DNA from: Chondrosia reniformis
Lineage: Eukaryota > Porifera > Demospongiae > Chondrillida > Chondrillidae
DNA length: 64,000 nt
Direction: 5' to 3'
NCBI GenBank assembly: GCA_947172415.1
Contig: OX359191.1
Location: 5,084,001-5,148,000, forward strand
Part shown: positions 38,301 through 50,300 of the stretch, piece after piece
Numbering within the stretch: position 1 is the stretch's first letter
Layout of the letters: the number at the start of each line of letters is the position of its first letter
Notes under the pieces: model-generated
Database searches by the model: none
What the model was told of the DNA's origin: nothing
Seen by the model: only the letters and a program-made list of their open reading frames with translations
Made by a program: the position numbers and the translations under genes

Positions 38301-41300
38301 GATTTACTATTGAAGAAAAGAGTTTTTTAAACTATACCCTCTTTTCTACGAGGCCAAAAGAAGTTAATATCACAAGAGGCCATGCAGTCCAGAGCTATAG
38401 CAAGTGTGAGGATTAGAGTAGAGAATGCCATTAAACTGATGAAAGATTTCAAGATATTTCAGCAAACTCAGCCAAATCCATCTAATAAACAGCTTTTAGA
38501 TGACATGGTTATTAATAATTAATTAATTAATAATATTAATGTGCTTTGGTCAACTTACAAAAACAACTCATTATATAACATTTTATTGGTTATTGTATCA
38601 TAATGAAATAAGTTATTTAAAATTGTTACTGATTGGCAAGTCTACTGATTACTTCAGGACCTAAGTGTAAATGATAGAAATCCTTCAATTTCTTTAGCAT
38701 GGTTTTCCACAATTCTGCATCAAAGGATATCTTCTCTAAATGCCTATCTTTCAAAGTCCAAACAAGAAAATGACAGTAGTTGGCACCTGTGACTGCTAAT
38801 TGGCCCATAACCTGAAAATAGTAATCATGACTTCTTTTAAGTAGAATACCACTCTCAGTATTCTGCAAGCAAAAGTCCTTATCACTGCAGGCCTCTCTGA
38901 TCATGTCATCCCTATGTTGGTAAGGACATTTGACCTCTACAATGAACCTGGTAGACTCTTCAATGCCAACTGCATCAGGACTTGCTGCAAGGTAGGGATG
39001 TTCTAAATAGATGAAGACACCACAGTTCTGAATGGTTCTCGAGTATATCATAGGCCTCTAATGCTACTGTCTCATTAGTAATACCCCATTGAATAGCTGG
39101 TACACTTGCCATTCCATAATCTTTCATAATCTTCTTTAGTAGAGAATGTGGGAAATACCCTTCTGCCCTTTTCCTGTTACAAATACAACCAAAGTTGCTA
39201 TCTGTAAGCCTCCACTGCCTTGCATCCAACCAAAGTGGATTAAGCCTTTGTCCTGTGGTCATTGATTCAATCAGTGCTACTTCTTCTTTTGAACAGGGTG
39301 TCAAAGTATTGATTAATTCTACAGTTGTAATATCAGATGGCTGTTTTTGCAAATTTTGTAGTCTTGTCAAGGGATTAATGAAGCTAAATATACCAGAAGT
39401 ATTCTCTTGATGTTGCATCGTAGTTGTTGCCCTAGTGATTCTTTCTTCTTCATTATGGTGATATACTAGTGCTGCAGCATCATGAATGTTTGCCTCACTT
39501 AGGGAGTCCAATAAAGCAGATACATTCAGTTTAGGACCATTATATTGGTAATATCCCTCAAATGATGCCACTCCAAAACCCAAACTGCTGGCTTTAGTTT
39601 GCCTTCCACTTGTGCAGGCTGGGTGAGACCAAACACATTGTAAGCTGGTGCAGGCAGTTGGACTTAACTCAACCAGAGTAAGTAGTAAGCAGCAACATGC
39701 ACACAACGTTGTGACTCTCCTGCAGGACATGAACAAATAGCTCCTACCAGTATGAGGGCTGGTGACCGAGTACTAGTGCCTTGTATGTTTATAAAAACAG
39801 CAAGTTGATAAAAAGGAGGAGCTTTCCTCATAGTAGGACGGCATTTAGCGCAAACAACCACCTCACCATTATCCTCCTAGTTGATTGTATGGCAAATAAG
39901 TGATTAGACTGACACAATTGAACACCAGTGCGGTAATTTTCGTATAACTACCGAATTTTTGAAGGTACAACATCACATCGTTCTCAGATATGTCAGGAAA
40001 CAAATCACTTTGCCACCCGTTCTCTGGTTAGTCTTCTAATCAAGGTGCTACAGGCACTTTAAGGTCAGTAAACGGCACACTGAATTCTTCTTTAAGTTCT
40101 CTTGTCTCTAGAAAATCGGAAACACAGACTAAAAGCTCCTGTTTTGTCCCACTAATAGGCAAATCGTACTTCTTTAAAAACGTTTTCAACCCTTCAACCG
40201 TCCAGCTCTTTGCATCCCTAGCTAATTATCAAAAATAAAGATTTAATCGTATTTGTTTATATTGTACTGTTAACCGTCGACCATTCGACCTTCTGGCATC
40301 CGGCCAGGGGGCGGTTACAATGCATATGCTCTATTGGTGTGGATGATTCAGGCAATGAACTGCTGCTTAGAGATGAATTTATGTCACTAACGAAAAGTGG
40401 CTCTGTGATGACTTCATTGATGGTGGAAGCTTTTGGTTGCTTCAAGGTTTCAATATCCTTCTCCAGGGCAGAAATATTTCTTGCCATTAACTCACTTGAA
40501 ACCTCAGCCATAGCTGTTTGCTTGCAAGGAAGCTTTCCATGTTGTGCAATTGAGTGTTTATGTTTTGGATCTGTATTAACAAGGCACCATAATTAGTCTC
40601 CTCATTGAGTGCCTTTGTAACAAATTCTTGGGATGTAGTTTTCTTTTTCTCTGCTGCTGCTGCTTCCTCTCCCTCCAATGTAGCTTTCTTTCCCACAATT
40701 GTTGCTTCCTCTCCCTCCAATGCTGCTTTCTCTCTCAGTGATGCATTTTTCTCTCCCACTGCATGTAGCTTTTTTCCCTCAGCTATAGCATTCTCTTATT
40801 CACCATCACTTTCTTCATATTTAGGTTGAGTGGAATCTCTTAAAGTCTTAACTGGCTATTCCTTTTTCTTTCTTGTGAGTCTCTTCTTTACCAGCCTCAG
40901 GTCTCTCTCTCTCTCTTTCTTGGCTTTGATTTACTTTGAGTATTCTTTTCTTTTAAAGGCTTCCTCACTGGTGCTTTTAAAGATTCTGTGACTTTCTGCT
41001 GCTTCAAACTTTTCCTTTCCTCTTTTACCATTTCTTTCTCTGAGCCAATTGATATGAATTTCACCTCCAAGATGGACTTGCCCCACTTCACTTTAATTTT
41101 CTGGTCCTTCTGAGCGTCAATCGGTTCCAATACAGTGGATTCCTTCACAATTGATGTTGTATCCTCTTCCTCCCAGAACATTAAACAATAGCATATGTTT
41201 TCTGTTATCAGAGAGTACTGTAGTACTCTAAGTAGGGATGGCCCGAAAAACAAGTATTTCGAGTTTAAAAACTCATGGGGCTGCCGCCCCCGAATTAACT

Positions 41301-44300
41301 CAAACTACTTGGCCGCATCGTTGGGATTTAATATATATATATTCGTAATACTAACGATTGAGGACGCTTAAGTGTCCTGAAGTTTATAAATAACGATGGA
41401 AAAGCTTCGTTAACTAAAGCTTCCTGAACGCCACCATTTGCAAAAACGATGTATTGACGTATAAATTAAGTGTAACAGTAGTTGTGTATGAACTTGTATT
41501 ATACATATATTGACGTATAAAATAAGTGTTATAATAGTTGTGTATGAACCCGTATTATATATATATATATATCTTTCCATAACATGAAGCCGTACAACGT
41601 AATTGGCAAATGAAAACAATATAAAGGGCTGCTACAGCAGCCCCTAAAAATGGATACCTATTTCAATGTATTACGGGTTAACACCTTATAAGTAGGCAGC
41701 AAATGCGTTTTTACCTCTTTCAAACTCGTAATGTGTCTTTTTTGTACGATTTCAATTGAGGGTAGCTGTTTTCAAGAGCGCATAAAGGCTCCAAGTTTGT
41801 AAAACGGTTTCAGGCCTACTTCCGGTTTTCCTCATTTTCTTTTTCTTATTATTCGTCCTTTTATTTCATGCTAGTGCATAAATGCGCTTTTAGATAAATA
41901 CATCTTAGGGGCATATCGTCTAAAAGTTTTAGCAACTAGGGAATAGGCACCTTTCTGTCTTCAAATGATTTGTGCAAAGACGGTTTTCTGTGGCACGTAA
42001 GAAAATTGTAACCTTTTTATCGACATTTTCTGATTAGGAGTTCTTGGTCTATCCTCTTTTTCTTCGACTATGACGTTATTTCGAGTTATTGCCAAAAAAA
42101 CTTACAAACTAGTTTTAATAAGTATATAACATTACAAAAGAGAAGGAATACAAGTAAATAAAAACATTTAAAAAATGAAATGAGAAGTAGGGATGGCAGT
42201 CCCTGCAACAGTACCTATCACATCTAGAAAAAGCAATGAAACAAGACAATGATCATATAATAAGGCTAACAATACACAAATGGATATACTGCCTCAAATT
42301 TCAGTGACTTAACAATACACATCACTTCCATGTTTGGGCGCACTATCCCTACTTCAGCCATCATGGTGCGCCCAAACATGGAAGTGATGTGTATTGTTAA
42401 GTCACTGAAATTTGAGGCAGTATATATTCCATTTGTGTATTGTTAGCCATATTATATGATCATTATCATTGCTTTTTCTAGATGTGATAGGTACTGTTGC
42501 AAGGACTGCCATCCCTACTTCTCATTTCAGTTTTTAAATGTTTTTTGATTTTTGACCAAAACCTTTATCTGGCAAAGCTTGCCAAAACAATCCTGTCTCA
42601 TCCATGTTCCAGATGTCATCTTTCTGGTAGCCTTGGACAATTTCTGGTAAACGCTCCTTCCATGACTCAACAGTTGTACCTTCAACATCGCCAGATTCAC
42701 CACAAATCTTCAATTCCTTGATGTTGAAGTGCTTTTTCCATTTATCCAGCCAACCCCTGGATCCCTTGAAATTGAGCTTACCAAGCTTGATAGCAATCTC
42801 TTTTGTTTTCTCCATCAGTTCTGGACCACCTGGAAAGATGTTTTTGGAGCAGGCGATACAGAACCATTTATAGAGTGCTTCATTCACGTCAGTATACTCA
42901 GATGTATGGCATTTTCCAGTAATATGCCTACTATCAAAAGCATTATTTTGAAATAGGGACAGTATCTCTGTTGAACGCTTTAAAATGTAGAATATTTGTG
43001 TTTCCCGGATTCGAATTTCTCACCAAGAGTTCTGATAGAGGTTGAAGGATTCTTTTGGTGAAAATGAATGACTTCTACTTTCTTCTTTAATGATAGACAA
43101 TTTCTTCTCTGAGGTTCTTTGGCAGCAGACATCTTGACAGCTGTGGCAAGCCTAATTACAGACCTTGGCATGTGACTGTTTGATTTGCACGTGACACACT
43201 TCGTCTCTAGCTGAAATGGCAAGTGAACTTAGTTCTGGAGTTCTACAAGTGTTCCATATTAACTCCTACATCAGGTGATATCATGCTTATATGGACGTGT
43301 GGACACCAGTGGAGGAGCTCATCCTAAAGAGAGAGTCTACCAATGACAGGGATAGCAATGCAGTTGCTTTTAAGAGAGAAGACGTAATAGTGGGGGCATG
43401 TGCCCTTCAACTTAGCTCCTTGTAGTTCTGCATTTCTCAGGCACGACACAAATAGTGGATTTGCCAAGGTCATTGGTGATAAAGTAAATCGAGGCGCTGG
43501 ATATGGACTGGAGATATCATGCAAGTATTCACTCTATGGCCCCAAGCCCTATATAGACAAGCTCAGCGAACTGGTAGCCTCGCTGGAAGAAAAAGGATTG
43601 GTCAGTACGTCTAACAAGGACTAGATCTAGATCAAATACTGAATATCAAGTTTAATATTAATAATTTTGTAAATAATTTATTTTATGAACTCTTTTTTAC
43701 TCTATATACTAATAATTATATGCACAAAGACAGGCGTCATTTCGCTTGTGCACGATATGACTGATCGATGGTGTGGCTTCCTGTTTGTCTGTTGTGAGAG
43801 GCCGTTTTCAATGGACATCTTCAATTGGGACCATGCTGACTGTCCAGAATCAAGAAACGTCCGCTCGTGGGAGATTTCTTATTCACCAGTGCTAAAGTAT
43901 TTTAATCGGTGCCATAGCCAATGTCCTTTATATAGAGGTTGTCTGCTGGTGGGAGGGTCCGTTATGGGAGGGTTCACTGTACATAAGAAATGTCACATGT
44001 AGACACTAGCAATAGTTAGTTTACAAGTGTCTGTGGCCATTGGGTGGTGACAGGGCTCAAATGTTTAGTTGTATGGTTACTTCATTTTCATTTCTACTTT
44101 TGCTTGTTAAGCTTGTCACATATAATTAACATTTTTTCTAAACACAAACAAAATTAATTTGCAAGTGGCCATGCTCAGAAACCTAAACCGACTATGTTTC
44201 CTTTCAACTATTTGTTTTAACTTTGAGGATGCTTAACAGTTCAGAATCATCAAGACTATATGAGGTATAAGCCCAATTAATGGACTAAATAATTCCTACA

Positions 44301-47300
44301 CAGGGAGTTGTAGCACCATGTGTTTTTGACCTGTATCAGTAGTTTAACTCTTTGGAGCTTTTAGTCATGGCATCCACTAATTATTGCAAATTGATAATCC
44401 TTGGCCTCTATTCTGGTTTCTATTTTACTGCTGTTGTATTTGTTCAGTATGTTGTTAGGTGGATAATTAATAAGAATATTTCATTTATTTTCTACTCCTG
44501 TTCAATACACATACTGAATCATTTTTCTGATTTGTAAGCAACATTTCAATATGCAATTTTTAATTTTTGTTGAAGTTAGATATTCAATCACCTCTTAAGC
44601 ATTAATACAATGATTTATGCAATATTTTCATTTATTTTGTATAGGAATGTTGTTGCATTGTAGCATATACATACGTAGCTCCTTTAACTGGCAAATTATC
44701 AGTCCTATGGGTATAAAATTCTTGTAAATCTTTAGCATTTGAAGCGATTTCAGGCCAGAAAACATGGAGAATGTGTCTTTACTGCATACAATACTGTTGT
44801 ACTGTTTTACTTTCATGTAATAGGTTTGTAATGTTGTTATTGAAATGGCTTATAGCCCCCTACTCTTTTTTTATAGTGGGTTTTTATGCATTCCTTTGTA
44901 CACTGAAAACAGCAGCAGTGGTGTGGTCATTTCTATTCTTGCACATTTCAATTTTTAGATGAACACCAGTATTATTCATTCAACTGGCGCCTTGCTGCTG
45001 GAGCCTATAGAAGATCTATCTAAAGCTGCCCTTGCAAAGAAAAAGAACTTCCAAGCCCCAGGTTTAGCTTCAAATGGTAAGTGTAGCACAAGGTTATGCA
45101 AGTATACCATATGGTTCCAAATTTTCCAGGAGCACAATTTACATGTTGTTTGTGGATGACTTTTCAACAACAAAAAGTGCACTCCATGAAATTTGGCTGT
45201 ATTTGTCTTTGTACACATGATAGCCACGCACCATTGCCTCCACGCCGAAGCTTTCGCTTGGCGTCTCTAGTCTACATGTCTTTAACACAATTCACTACTT
45301 TAAAATCCTTCAACTTTGGAATGACACCTCAATATTGCAACTAATAATACAATTACTGTTATCAATAACTCTTTTAAAGGTTAGGCAAAAGATTATGAGG
45401 CTCTCCATCTGCGCAAACTTGGGAAGGCCTGTGAAAATTGTGCTTCTTGAAAAATTTGACGCCATACATTACCGTATTCTCTCTAAAATTTCGTCACTCT
45501 ATATTTTCGTCATCCACTAGAAACCTGTGCAAACGCATTCTAATTGGTGACGAATTTCTGTTTTCTAATATTCGTCACGTCACTCTAATTATTCGCCAGA
45601 CAGCTGGAAAGGCATTCCAATATTTTGTCACAAGAGACGGCCTCTCATTGCGCTGCAGTCTTTGTTCCTTGTTCCTTGTTAGTTGTCTTTTTATGAGCAA
45701 CTAGCAAGCATATATATTAAGGCTATTATTATAATATATTAACGTGAGATGGATGCGACGGCGGATTACCCGTCTTCCTCCTACCTGTCCGATGTGCACG
45801 CTTTAGGGAGTGCTCCGAGTACTCCCGAGCCTAACCTGTCACACCCACGGTCCCAGCAACTGAGCGATGCTGCCAACAGCAGTGATGTAGTCTGCATCAG
45901 CAGTGACGAGAGTGACGAACCTCCACCACAGAAGATGAAACTTACAGACTTTTTTAAGTCGGCCAAAAGGAGGATGCCAGCATTCCCAAACGCTCTCCGT
46001 TGATACGACCCTCAGCCTGGAGTCGCACAGAAGCAAGCGTCAGCTACTGGTGCGCAGCAGTCGGTGGATCAGCCTTCAGGGTCCAGCCAGAACCCGCAAA
46101 CAAGCACAGATCCATCTTCTCTCGTACGTAAACAGAAGGCGGTGTATGTGTCGTACACGCTAAGGCAGAAGTTGGAGGTACTGGGCTATACCAAGGCTCA
46201 CACAGACGCAGAAGCTGTCAGACACTTTTGCATCCCGAGAACTACTCTGCATGCCTGGAAGGGATTGGAGCTGCAACCTAAAGATAGAAAGATAAGCCAG
46301 AACAGAAAAGGGAAGCATGTTCGAAAGGGAGCACATTCTGGACGACTATTGTCTTATAATGAAGACATTGAAGATCAGTTGCTTCAATGGATATTAGAAG
46401 CTCGGGACCAGCAGCTGCCAATTCAACGTAAAGCTATCTAAAGGAAAGAATTGGCACTGATCCAGGCTCAAAAGCCACAGTTTTGAGCATCGGAGGGGTG
46501 GTTGCAGAAGTTTCTGAATTGCCTTTCGTTATCCCTACGGCGGACCACGTCAATTCAGCAGAAATTGCCTGCTGATTTGGAGAGGAAATTGGAATGATTC
46601 ATGCAGGATGTTAAGGCTCTGAGAGAATGCTACAAATTTCCAGATCATCTCATTATCAACATGGATGAGACACCGATATTTTTTGATATGCCAAGAGCAC
46701 AAACCATTGCCAAGACCGGTGCCCGTGAAGTGCGAGTGAGAGGCACAAAAGGAGGAAAAAAGAGAGTAACATTTGTTGTTATGTGCTCAGCCGCAGGACA
46801 GATGCTGAAACCAATGGTAATATTCAAAGGAAAAACAAATCTTAGTTGTAACGTTTGTAGATAATTCACTCCTTACTGAGACCGCTCTAGCAAGGCATAC
46901 AGTTGCCATGACTTGCCAGAGTGCCAGCAGCAGGAGCCACTATCTCAAATAGAATTGCTGAGAACACAACACTAGGTATACTTCAGCAGTTATGAAAAGT
47001 ATCTTTTTAAAATTTGCTTTGATGAAGTTTACATACTGTGACTGGGGCATATTGATGAATGTTATAATTGCTCATACGTATGTGATATTAATAAGTTTAT
47101 TTTACACTTGAAAGTCACATAAATTTCATTTGCATCATTTTTCTAGCTAATGCCTTAGTTGTGAACCATAGGATACCAATTTTCCTAGTTTAAAGGTATA
47201 CATGTTGTACTTCATTAGCTCATTGCAACTATTCTGTAGTTATCACTGCTCAGAAGTCTTCAGTTCTCAAGGGTAACCTAGATGAATCATACACTTATGG

Positions 47301-50300
47301 TGACTGCTGGGGATCACCAGTGGCGATGACTAGGAATGGGAGTGATATTGAAAGTGAAGTTATTTCAACAGTGGGCTTGTCTGTACCTCCTGATCTTGTG
47401 ATTCCTAGTCATCCATCAACTCAAAGGGTTAGTTAATCATATGTGTACAGTATACTCCGCTTATGTGACTGTTTGGCTCAAAATTCGTATATGTATATTT
47501 AATGACTCCTCACCTCGGGATTAGTTGGTTCTCAAGTGCCTATGAGTACATCTATGGTGCATGATACCTCAAACCTATATAGAGTATCCCTCTATATAAA
47601 TAGACTCTAGCTCTACCCAATCTGGGTAGAGGGACTCATTGAATGAGAACCTCCATGTCATATGGGACCTAGGTTGCACCCACCGTGTCCTTTGACCCTT
47701 GTCCTTAACCCCCTTGTGCCTAACAGTATGAGTCAAACTATATACTAACATTGACTCACAGTAGAGGACACACGGGGGGGCACTGACCCAAGGTCCTGAA
47801 AAGGATCCCCCAGGTGTGTAAAACCTATTTAATTTTATATGAACCATAAAAAGTGAACCAAAATGACATTAAAAGTAAATATATCAAATCAATAATGAAT
47901 GCATCCGTGCATATATATGCGCTGCTATATATAATGCAAAAATGGCGGTGAACTGAACTATACCTTAGTAGCTATTATATAGACACATATGCCCGCGCAC
48001 AAATAAAATACAAGAATGCAAAGCTAAAATCCTGAAGGAACATAGTGTTTTCAAGTATAGCATTTAACAAAACATGTATATGCAGGGAATTAATGCCTAT
48101 TGGCCATTGGTTTTAGCCAGCTGCTGAGATACTTGGGCCAGTGTATTGGTTGAAGGCCTGATGTACCCTTGATACGCCATGCTCCTCCACCTCCCAAGAA
48201 TCTTGACTGTGGTTTCTGGGACGCCAGCTTGAGAGGCAGATGAAGCTGATCCTATCCTGAAGCTATATCCGTTAAATTGCTTCCCAGGGATGCCGACCAA
48301 TGCAAGGGCCTGTTGAATTTTTTCAACAAAATACCGTCGATGCATTGGCTGGCCGGATAGTAACTGGAACAAGAGGCCGGGGTTACTGCGTCTCAGCTGG
48401 GTGTATTCCAGTGGGGCTGCGACTGGGCAAAGGTCAAGTCCTGTCCCCCCAAGGACCACAGTAGCACCTTCCCTTGATTGATCTGTTTTAGATGCTTTAA
48501 TATGCAAAAAGAACTTCCAAGTATCAGCGGATGTGTCTAAATAAATATCACTGGCTGTCAAGTGAAGATAAGGATTAAAGTCAACATCATCAGGTGTCAG
48601 AAACTCAGCACATCGTAGGAACCCGAAGCCTACGCAACAAGCTGCCCAGAGAGAAGATCTAGTGTATAGATCAGGGAGAAAAGACTCCATCTGAAGGGCT
48701 TGCTTAATCCTACGCATAATACCTGCTGTAATGGGTAAGCAGACACGTGGTGTACCTTGAGCAGAGTTAGCTCGCCCTATACCCTTTAACAGGACCTTCA
48801 AATGAGGAGTGTGAAATGATGGATTCAGGCATGATGGATCTTGACAGATTGTAAGATGTCGTCGGGCCGAAGGTAAGCTTCAATTGTGGAAGTGGATAAC
48901 TTCTGGGTCCCTAGGTAAGCCACAAATAGTGTTATATTTTCCTGAGTAACTGGATCAGCCTGGTCTGCAGCAAATAGCATATACCGTTTCACTCCTGACT
49001 GGTAGACTCTTTGGGTTGAGGCTGCCAAGCCTTGGAAATAGCCTGCAGCCTGCCTCTCCAGTGCCTGGATGTCCAATCTGGGGCCTGTTGTACCAGGAGG
49101 ACCAGCAACTCTGGTGGTACCTGAGTAGGAGAAGGTAGCGCTGAAGCACAGTTTGCTAAGAAACGATGAGCTCTATCCCGTGATAGGTCGTCGGCAGCTG
49201 TATTATCCTTGCCTTTGATATGCGTCGCATGCATCCTGAAGTCGAATAAAGCCTGAAAGTATGCCAGGCAGCGGAGTAAGTGAGCGGCCAGGCTATCTGC
49301 AGCATGGAGCTTGTTTACTTGGGGCACTGCAGCTGTGTTATCCGAGTGGCACAGGATGAAGGAACCAGACCACTGAGGACCCCAGACAGCCGCTGCCACT
49401 ATTATAGGTAGTATCTCCTTTAGAGCAATTGATGCGCCTGATAAAGTAGAGATGCGACTCCAGGGAATTTGAAACCAAGAGGGGTTGGAATAAGCACCAC
49501 AACCCCAAGATCTGGATGCATCAGAGAAGAGGTGGATGCGGGGCTGATCGAGAATGATGAATTGATGTACAGATGAGCCCACCCATGCATGACATGTAAG
49601 GGTCCCACCAGGCCAAATCCTCCCTTGCAGCTAAATTCAGTCACCTTACCTGGTGAGGTTTCAATGCCCTAAAGACTGCAAACAGCTGATTTAAGAAAGC
49701 TTTGCTCAGTGGGAGCACCTTTGTTGCGTGAACCAAATAACCAATTAGGGATTCAAATGACTCATAGTCCCTGATTCACTTGGCCCCATGTGCAGCTTGC
49801 AGCATATATATCCTGGAGCCTCAACAAGAATGTAAGGTTATTACAGTGTCCTTCAACTTTGTCCGTAGCCAGGGGGACCGCTAATTCATCGCAAGTGTGA
49901 CTGGTTAACTCCAGGGCTCTTTGACATTTGTCAGATGCAGGGGCTCATAGAATGAGAATGTCATCCAGATAATGGATGATTGCCCTGATTCCACGGCTGT
50001 GGAGGATCCACTCGAGGGCCTCTGCTATGGCATTGAAGATAGCTGGGGCGGAAGCCAGCCTGAATGGCAGCTGGCAATCTACATACACTGCTTTGTCCCA
50101 TATAATCCCCAAGAAGGACCTGTCCTTTGGATGTATAGGCACCATGCGGTAGGCTGAGCGGATATTTTGGCCATTGGGGTGTCCCGCCCCAATACGTGCA
50201 TAAGCACAGCTGCATCCTCTACTGAGGCTTACGCTACGTGGGTAAAGTTCCTTTGCAGGTTGTCATTCACGCTGTAGCCCAATGGGTTGGATAAGTCCAC

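Larger units (their letters stand above)
36951..40319. mobile_element. ISL2EU-type PIF/Harbinger DNA transposon, two genes
   Basis: Terminal inverted repeats of about 50 bp start TGTAACCGCCCCCTGGCC on both sides and continue to GGTCGACGGTTA. They are flanked by a 2-bp AT duplication (36949-36950 and 40320-40321), as expected for ISL2EU. Inside are convergent genes: a THAP/DDE_Tnp_4 transposase (+) and a SAP-SWIM-YqaJ nuclease-like protein (-). Both carry inactivating changes. The insertion splits the BEN-like ORF. Confidence 0.85.
36541..41253 (-). pseudogene. BEN-like domain protein ORF, split by the ISL2EU insertion
   Basis: Minus-strand coding sequence in pieces. Upstream part: 41253-40320, with [17 protein letters not shown], then Lys/Glu-rich segments including [17 protein letters not shown] repeats, and [20 protein letters not shown]. 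Downstream part: 36948-36550, with [40 protein letters not shown] and [20 protein letters not shown], resembling BEN domains found in transposon-associated animal proteins. Removing the 3369-bp insertion plus one AT copy rejoins the two parts in the same frame ([13 protein letters not shown]). The upstream half has frameshifts. Host pseudogene or transposon protein cannot be decided. Confidence 0.55.

Noticed and set aside
38975..39736. Signal-peptide-like start of the 253-codon minus ORF
   Set aside because: The Cys/Leu-rich start is an out-of-frame reading of the SWIM region before a frameshift.
47575..47847. 90-codon minus ORF left of the DIRS element
   Set aside because: No DIRS or other motif; could be terminal DIRS sequence but unsupported.
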